Source: Lysobacteraceae bacterium
Lineage (GTDB): Bacteria > Pseudomonadota > Gammaproteobacteria > Xanthomonadales > Xanthomonadaceae
Assembly (NCBI GenBank): GCA_030681035.1
Contig: JAUXUI010000099.1
Coordinates: 1-50,276, forward strand
DNA: 50,276 nucleotides
Reading direction: 5' to 3'
Of this stretch, positions 44,869 to 50,276 are shown in pieces. Below the pieces are notes generated by a model that saw only the letters and a program-made list of their open reading frames with translations, searched no databases and had not been told where the DNA came from. The position numbers were made by a program, and so were the translations under genes. How positions within the stretch are numbered: the stretch's first letter is position 1; each line of letters starts with the position of its first letter.

Positions 44869-47800
44869 ATGTCGATACGCACCAATCGGGCTTCGGCTCT
44901 GTCACTGTGTCTTGCTGCTGCGCTGTGGGCATTGCCGGCGCTGGCGGCGCAGGCACCGACCGAACCGGAGCCGCAGGCGGTCACCGTCGCCGGCAGTCTG
45001 CAAAGCGAACTGGGCTGCGCGGGCGACTGGCAACCCGACTGCGCGGCATCGGGCCTGGTGTTCGATGCCGAAGACGGGGTCTGGCAGCGGGTGCTGGCGA
45101 TACCGGCCGGCGACTGGGAATACAAGGCGCCACTGAACGGCACCTGGGATGTGAACTTTGGCGCCAACGGCGTGCAGGGCGGCGCCAATATCCCGCTGGC
45201 GCTGGCCGCTGCACGCGACGTGAAGTTCTATTACAGCCACGCCAGCCATTGGATCACCGACGCGGTCAACAGCACCATCGCGGTGGCACCCGGCGATTTC
45301 CAGAGTGAGCTGGGTTGCAACGGCGACTGGGACCCGTCGTGCCTGCGCTCGTGGTTGCTCGATGTCGATGGCGATGGCTTGTTTTCATTCACGGCATGGT
45401 TGCCGGCCGGCGACTATGAAACCAAGGTCGCGCTCAACGAATCCTGGGATGTGAACTTCGGTGTCGGCGGTGCGCAAAACGGCGCCAACATCGCGTTCAA
45501 CGTGCCCGATGTGGACAACGGCGGCAGCGATGTCACGTTCTTTTACGACAACGCCAGCCACGAACTGACGATCAGCCTGGATGGTGCGCTCGACCCCGAG
45601 CCGCCGCAGCCGCAATCGGTGACCATCGCCGGCAGCCTGCAAAGTGAGCTCGGTTGCCCCGGCGACTGGCAGCCCGATTGCGCCGCCACCGGTTTGGCTT
45701 TCGATGATGAAGATCGCGTCTGGCAGCGGGCGTTCGACCTGCCGGCCGGCGACTGGGAATACAAGGCACCGCTGAACGGCAACTGGGATGTGAATTTCGG
45801 TGCCAACGGCGTGCAGGGCGGCACCAACATCCCGCTGGCGCTGGGTTCGGCGGCGTCGGTGAAGTTTTACTACAGCAACGCCAGTCACTGGGTCACCGAC
45901 AACCGCAACAGCCCCATCGCAGTGGTTGCTGGCAGCTTCCAGAGCGCGCTGGGCTGCAACGGCGATTGGGACCCATCGTGCCTGCGCTCATGGTTGCAGG
46001 ACGCCGATGGCGATGGCGTGTTCAAGTTCAGCGCCCGCCTGCCTGCCGGCAATTACGAAGCCAAGGTTGCGCTCAACGAAAACTGGGACGTGAACTTTGG
46101 CCAGGGCGGCGCGCAGAGCGGCGCCAACATCCCATTCTCGGTGCCGGCGTCCGATGGCCCGCGCGATAACGAGGTGTTTTTTGCATGGGACGCGCAGACG
46201 CATGTGTTGCAGGTGAGTCTGGTCGATGCACAGGGCGACCTGCGCAAAGCCCGTGCGCATTGGCTGAGCGCGGATGTGCTGGCATGGAATCCGGCGAGCT
46301 TGCCGGCTGGGGCGCGGGTTTTTCTGCATGCCGATGCCGATGCCGGCCTGCGCTTGATGCCCAATGGCGTGGAAGGCGGTGAAACCATCGAACTCACGCG
46401 CGACGACGCCGGACTTCCGGCTGCACTGCGCAGCGCTTTTCCGCACCTGCAAGGCCTGTCCGCATTCCGTCTGCCAACACTGGATCAGGCAACCCTGAGC
46501 ACTCTGCTCAAGACCGAACTTGCGCTGTCGGTACTCGATGCCGATGGCCACCTGCTCGATGCCAGCGGCGTGCAGATTCCCGGCGTACTCGATGATCGCT
46601 TCGCGTTTGCTGGCGAGCTCGGTGCGGTGTACAGCGACGACGGCATCAACCTGCGGCTGTGGGCGCCGACCGCGCAGTCGGTGCGGCTGCTGTTGTTCGA
46701 CAGCAGCGACCCGTCCAGCGAACCGGTGGAAACCCGCGACTTGCAAGAAGACATCGCCAGCGGCGTGTGGCAGGTCAACGGGCCGCGGGCCTGGGATCGG
46801 CGCTATTACCTGTTCGAAGTCAGCGTGTTCGCGCCATCGACCGGCAAGATCGAAGTCAATCGCGTCACCGATCCGTATTCGCTGAGCCTCGCTGCGGATA
46901 GCGTGCGCAGCCAGTTCGTCGATCTGGATGCCGAGGATCTCAAGCCGCGTGGTTGGGATCACCTGCACAAGCCGGCCTTTACCGCGCCCGAGGACATGGC
47001 GCTGTATGAGCTGCATGTACGCGACTTCTCGATTACCGACGCCAGCGTACCGGCAGCCGAGCGCGGCACATTCCGCGCATTCACCCGTCGCGACAGCAAT
47101 GGCATGCGCCACTTGGCACGGCTGGCGCGCGCCGGCATCAGTCATATCCACCTGCTGCCGAGCTTTGATTTCGCCACCGTGCCGGAAAAGCGCACCGATC
47201 AGGCGCAGCCGGCCGGCGACCTCGCCAGCTATGCCGCCGATGGTGAGCAACAACAGGCGGCGATCACGGCGGTGAAGGATCGCGACGGTTTCAATTGGGG
47301 CTACGATCCGTTCCATTACACCGTGCCTGAGGGCAGCTACGCCAGCGACCCCGATGGCAGCGCGCGTATCGTCGAGTTCCGCGAGATGGTGCAGGCGCTC
47401 AACCGCGCCGGCCTGCGCGTGGTGATGGACGTGGTCTACAACCACACCACAGCGGCCGGCCAGAATGATCGCTCGGTGCTCGACAAGGTAGTGCCCGGCT
47501 ATTACCACCGGCTCAATCTCGACGGCGGCGTCGAGATGAGTTCGTGTTGCCCTAACACGGCCTCCGAACACCGGATGATGGAAAAACTGCTGATCGACTC
47601 GGTGCTGACCTGGGCGAAGCAATATCAGGTCGATGGTTTCCGCTTCGACCTGATGGGCCACCACATGAAATCCAACATGGTGAAACTGCGGCAGGCGCTG
47701 GACGCGCTGAGCCCACGTCGGGATGGTGTTGATGGCCGCGCCATCTATCTCTACGGCGAGGGCTGGAACTTCGGCGAAGTGGCCGACAACGCGCGCGGCG

Positions 47801-49104
47801 AAAACGCGATCCAGCGCAACATGGCCGGCACCGGCATCGGCAGCTTCAACGACCGCCTGCGCGATGGTTTGCGTGGCGGCAATCCATTCGGCGACCTGCG
47901 TGAACAGGGCTTTGCCACCGGCCTGTACACCTTCCCCAACGGCAGCGATCAGGGCGACGCCAAGGCCACGTTGTTGCGCGTGTCGGACTGGGTGCGCATT
48001 GGCCTGGCCGGCACCCTCGCCGACTACCAACTCGTCGATGCCACCGGCGCCAGCGTACGCGCCGATCAGATCGACTATTTCGGCCAGCGCGCCGGCTACA
48101 CCGCCGACCCGCAGGAAGCAATCAATTACGCCGCCGCGCACGACAATGAAACCCTGTTCGACGTGATTCAGCTCAAGGCCGCGCACAGCGCCACCCTCGC
48201 CGAGCGCGTGCGCATGCAGGTGGTGAGCAGCAGCCTGATCGCGCTCGGGCAAGGCGTGCCGTTCTTCCATGCCGGGCAGGAAATCCTGCGCTCCAAGGGC
48301 ATGGATCGCGACAGCTTCAACTCCGGAGACTGGTTCAATGCCATCGACTGGAGTCTGGCCAACAGTGGCTGGGGCCGCGGCCTGCCCAACGAGGAGAAGA
48401 ACAAGGACGCCTGGCCGTTGATGCAGCCGCTGTTGGCCGACCCGTCGCTGGCGCCGGGCAAGTCCGAACGTGAGCGCAGCCTGTCCGCGTTCGAGACCTT
48501 CCTGCGCATTCGCCAAAGTTCGCCGTTGTTCCGCCTGCACAGCGATGCACAGGTGCGCGAACACCTGCGCTTCCTCAACACCGGCCCGGAGCAGGTACCT
48601 GGCCTGATCGTGATGTCGCTCGATGATGCAGCGGGCGCAATCGACCGCCGTCATCGCCGCATCGTTACCTTGTTCAACGGCGGGCTGGATGCGGTCGAGT
48701 TTCCCTTGGCCGATGCCGGCAATCCGAGTTTCGCCCTGCACCCGCTGCAAATCGCCAGCCGCGATCCACCGCTGGCACAGGCACGATACAACCGCGTCAA
48801 CCGCAGCTTCGCGCTACCGGGCCTGACCACGGCGGTGTTCATCGAGCAGCGGCCGGCACGTGAGCGCATCGCCTTGTTGCTGGTTGATATCGACGTCCTG
48901 CATGAGTCCGGCGCGATCAGCGCTGGCCTGCAAAAGCGCTTGCGCTCGGTGCTGCGCCGTGTCGATGCACAGCTTGCTGCGGGGCAGGACAGCCTGGCGG
49001 CAAACAGCCTGCGCGCGTTCATCATCCAGGCCGGCACGCTTGCAGCAACCCGCGCCATCCGCGCCGAAGCAGCGGATGTGTACGCGACATTGCAGGTGTT
49101 GTGA
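44869..49104 (+). CDS. pulA: Secreted pullulanase, GH13, with four X25 modules
   Basis: The 1411-residue product has a signal peptide (cleavage near ALA-A) and four X25-like modules of about 105 residues starting near 38, 143, 250 and 358. A CBM48 module follows at about 587-690, then the GH13 barrel at about 700-1180. Catalytic residues are the D927 nucleophile (FRFDLMGHH), E964 (YGEGW) and D1092 (AHDNE), with VVYNHT as region I. A pullulanase C-terminal (DUF3372) domain follows. The last 75 residues resemble a FIMAH helical module. It cleaves alpha-1,6 bonds in pullulan and branched alpha-glucans. There is no lipobox, unlike Klebsiella PulA. GGGAGGGG precedes the ATG at 44869. Confidence 0.93.
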   Translation: MSIRTNRASALSLCLAAALWALPALAAQAPTEPEPQAVTVAGSLQSELGCAGDWQPDCAASGLVFDAEDGVWQRVLAIPAGDWEYKAPLNGTWDVNFGANGVQGGANIPLALAAARDVKFYYSHASHWITDAVNSTIAVAPGDFQSELGCNGDWDPSCLRSWLLDVDGDGLFSFTAWLPAGDYETKVALNESWDVNFGVGGAQNGANIAFNVPDVDNGGSDVTFFYDNASHELTISLDGALDPEPPQPQSVTIAGSLQSELGCPGDWQPDCAATGLAFDDEDRVWQRAFDLPAGDWEYKAPLNGNWDVNFGANGVQGGTNIPLALGSAASVKFYYSNASHWVTDNRNSPIAVVAGSFQSALGCNGDWDPSCLRSWLQDADGDGVFKFSARLPAGNYEAKVALNENWDVNFGQGGAQSGANIPFSVPASDGPRDNEVFFAWDAQTHVLQVSLVDAQGDLRKARAHWLSADVLAWNPASLPAGARVFLHADADAGLRLMPNGVEGGETIELTRDDAGLPAALRSAFPHLQGLSAFRLPTLDQATLSTLLKTELALSVLDADGHLLDASGVQIPGVLDDRFAFAGELGAVYSDDGINLRLWAPTAQSVRLLLFDSSDPSSEPVETRDLQEDIASGVWQVNGPRAWDRRYYLFEVSVFAPSTGKIEVNRVTDPYSLSLAADSVRSQFVDLDAEDLKPRGWDHLHKPAFTAPEDMALYELHVRDFSITDASVPAAERGTFRAFTRRDSNGMRHLARLARAGISHIHLLPSFDFATVPEKRTDQAQPAGDLASYAADGEQQQAAITAVKDRDGFNWGYDPFHYTVPEGSYASDPDGSARIVEFREMVQALNRAGLRVVMDVVYNHTTAAGQNDRSVLDKVVPGYYHRLNLDGGVEMSSCCPNTASEHRMMEKLLIDSVLTWAKQYQVDGFRFDLMGHHMKSNMVKLRQALDALSPRRDGVDGRAIYLYGEGWNFGEVADNARGENAIQRNMAGTGIGSFNDRLRDGLRGGNPFGDLREQGFATGLYTFPNGSDQGDAKATLLRVSDWVRIGLAGTLADYQLVDATGASVRADQIDYFGQRAGYTADPQEAINYAAAHDNETLFDVIQLKAAHSATLAERVRMQVVSSSLIALGQGVPFFHAGQEILRSKGMDRDSFNSGDWFNAIDWSLANSGWGRGLPNEEKNKDAWPLMQPLLADPSLAPGKSERERSLSAFETFLRIRQSSPLFRLHSDAQVREHLRFLNTGPEQVPGLIVMSLDDAAGAIDRRHRRIVTLFNGGLDAVEFPLADAGNPSFALHPLQIASRDPPLAQARYNRVNRSFALPGLTTAVFIEQRPARERIALLLVDIDVLHESGAISAGLQKRLRSVLRRVDAQLAAGQDSLAANSLRAFIIQAGTLAATRAIRAEAADVYATLQVL

Positions 49105-49127
49105 GGTGCGCGGGATTCGATAAAGCC

Positions 49128-49160
49128 GGGACCCGGGACCTCGGGACCTCGGGACCCGGG
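49128..49160. repeat. GGGACC/CTCGGG repeat, inverted relative to the upstream array
   Basis: Interspersed GGGACCCGGGACCTCGGGA units follow the pullulanase stop by 23 bp. Their reverse complement, together with the neighbouring GCGTCCTTTGCG (near 49.18 kb), matches the arrangement before the gene near 44.63-44.73 kb, so the gene sits between inverted copies. The remaining sequence to 49402 holds a doubled TCCGCGTCGAG but no gene. Confidence 0.8.
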
Positions 49161-49402
49161 AAAAGCGTAAAGCCTCGGTTCGCAAAGGACGCCAGAGGCG
49201 CAAATATGTGCAGCGTATGAAAGCGGTAGCGAATGCCGAAGCCCAGACCAGTGTGGAGCCGCAATCAGGCAATCGCTCACGCTGCGGCAATGGCGATGCT
49301 ATCCGGGAATCCGCGTCGAGGGAGTCCGCGTCGAGTCTGCCGATAACAAATTCCCCACGCACGCTTGATTACGCTTGGCACCCTTACCAAAGATAGCGTG
49401 GA

Positions 49403-50050
49403 ATGCAGATGCGTGAAATACGGCAGACGCCCGACGACCGGACACTTGCGTGGTTGATCGTGGTGCTGCTGCACGGGTGCCTGGCCTGGCTTGCGAGTGG
49501 CGCAATGCGTGTCGCATCACCGGTGTCGCAGCAAGCGATCCAGGTGTTTTTTATCGAAAGCGCTCCCACGCGCGCGCCGACGCCCTCATCGCCAGCACAA
49601 AACACCACGCCGCCGCCACCAACCCGTAGCTCACAGCGAACCACGCACCCGCGCAATCCGATGATCGCAACAGAACGACTTGACGCCGTACAGCCCGCAC
49701 CCGCAACAATCGCACCGGCTGGACGACCGCTATCGATGGTCTATATCGCACAGGCGCGCCTTCAGGCCGAAGCCGAAGCGCGATTGCCGCGAAACGCAGC
49801 GCCTGTCGATCTACTCGCGCGTCACACCCCCACATTGCCGGGGAAACCAGGAGAACGGTTCAGGATGCGAAACCCACTATCGGCAGCCGATGTCGTGGCC
49901 GGCATCGGCAAACTGTTCGGCGGCCCCGATTACAGCGCGGACCCGTGCGAGGATCTTGCCCGCAACATCGCCACATTGGCCACCCAGGGTGATTCCTGGG
50001 AATTGCGACACGACATGGAGTTCGAGAAGAACGCGTGTCGGTCGCAGTGA
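49403..50050 (+). CDS. Hypothetical TonB-like membrane-anchored protein
   Basis: The 215-residue product has a short cytosolic start and one membrane helix at about residues 15-35 (LAWLIVVLLHGCLAWLASGA). A Pro/Thr/Ser-rich stretch at about 53-85 (PTRAPTPSSP, TPPPPTRSS) and a soluble C-terminal region with a Cys pair (DPCED, KNACRSQ) follow. The anchor plus Pro-rich spacer is the layout of TonB-like or energy-transducer proteins, but the conserved TonB C-terminal domain is not recognisable. I cannot assign a function. An alternative ATG lies at 49409. It is on the same strand as pulA but 299 bp away, so it probably has its own promoter. Confidence 0.7.
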   Translation: MQMREIRQTPDDRTLAWLIVVLLHGCLAWLASGAMRVASPVSQQAIQVFFIESAPTRAPTPSSPAQNTTPPPPTRSSQRTTHPRNPMIATERLDAVQPAPATIAPAGRPLSMVYIAQARLQAEAEARLPRNAAPVDLLARHTPTLPGKPGERFRMRNPLSAADVVAGIGKLFGGPDYSADPCEDLARNIATLATQGDSWELRHDMEFEKNACRSQ

Positions 50051-50091
50051 ACCCCGAGCGAATCCAGGGTCGTTGAGCCGGTCAGTGACGT

Positions 50092-50165
50092 AGGATGGGT
50101 AGAGCGCAGCGAAACCCATCATTGCCAGATGTTGCCGATGGGTTTCGCTGCGCTCTACCCATCCT
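50092..50165. repeat. Palindromic intergenic repeat, family B, copy 2
   Basis: Arms of 29 bp at 50092-50120 and 50137-50165 match those at 38858-38932 almost exactly, with a different loop. It lies 42 bp after the stop of the TonB-like gene. The remaining sequence to the window end holds a CTGTTG-type simple repeat near 50.25 kb and no gene that I can support. Confidence 0.92.
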
Positions 50166-50276
50166 TCTATGAGCAATCGATTGTCAAGTACCGCCGCTGC
50201 GGTTTTTGCTTTTGCTGTTCGCTTTGTGGTTCTCCTGGCTGCTGACTGCTGTTGCTGTTGCTGTTGATCGGTTCGG

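Noticed and set aside
45988-48750. Long open frame antisense to the pullulanase (920 codons)
   Set aside because: It lies wholly opposite a gene with intact catalytic motifs. Such frames are common in GC-rich DNA, and the translation shows no domain.

Overview
The window is GC-rich DNA from a gammaproteobacterium, most likely Xanthomonadales (Xanthomonadaceae or Rhodanobacteraceae). The best evidence is the order of the minus-strand housekeeping genes pyrG-kdsA-eno-ftsB-ispD-ispF-truD and surE-pcm-(DedA-like)-nlpD, which is typical of that order. Oar-type TonB receptors, X25-bearing pullulanases and short palindromic intergenic repeats fit as well. No species can be named from sequence alone.

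Layout. 0.2-4.1 kb: a DUF1631 protein with a strong terminator, then a YdjA-like nitroreductase overlapping a small 5'-3' exonuclease. 4.1-10.3 kb: a heavy-metal efflux operon, with a His-rich small protein followed by czcC-czcB-czcA; the pump has the D402/D408/E415 relay of divalent-cation CzcA pumps. 10.3-14.8 kb: a NUDIX hydrolase, a Wzt-like ABC ATPase without its permease, a glycosyltransferase and two sulfotransferases, which together suggest sulfated surface glycan. 15.0-17.8 kb: surE-pcm-DedA-nlpD, translationally coupled by overlapping stop and start codons. 18.1-21.6 kb: a dual-GAF GGDEF-EAL protein and a complete smr gene.

21.6-37.0 kb is the most interesting part. A carbohydrate-utilisation cluster sits between smr and truD. 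It comprises a MalK-like ATPase, a GH1 beta-glucosidase, a large secreted protein with discoidin and six-hairpin glycosidase-like domains, two sugar ABC permeases, a sugar-binding lipoprotein, a GH144/PF10091-type lipoprotein (a beta-1,2-glucanase family), an Oar-like TonB receptor and a LacI regulator. Two LacI-type operators lie upstream of bgl and lacI. The parts give a complete inferred route: outer-membrane uptake, periplasmic cleavage, ABC import and cytosolic hydrolysis to glucose. The cluster is bounded by the complete smr on the left and by a roughly 96% identical, promoterless copy of the last third of smr on the right. A 137-bp MITE-like element at the left edge carries the stop codons of both flanking convergent genes.

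37.3-43.8 kb: the core operon truD-ispF-ispD-ftsB-eno-kdsA-pyrG, interrupted by a palindromic repeat. 43.8-49.1 kb: about 1 kb of repeat-rich noncoding DNA with a 28-bp tandem duplication and an array of about nine TCCCGAGG units, then a large secreted pullulanase with four X25 modules. A related inverted GGGACC-type repeat follows the pullulanase gene. 49.4-50.05 kb: a small TonB-like membrane-anchored protein of unknown function, then another palindromic repeat. No tRNA, rRNA, CRISPR array or transposase gene was seen.
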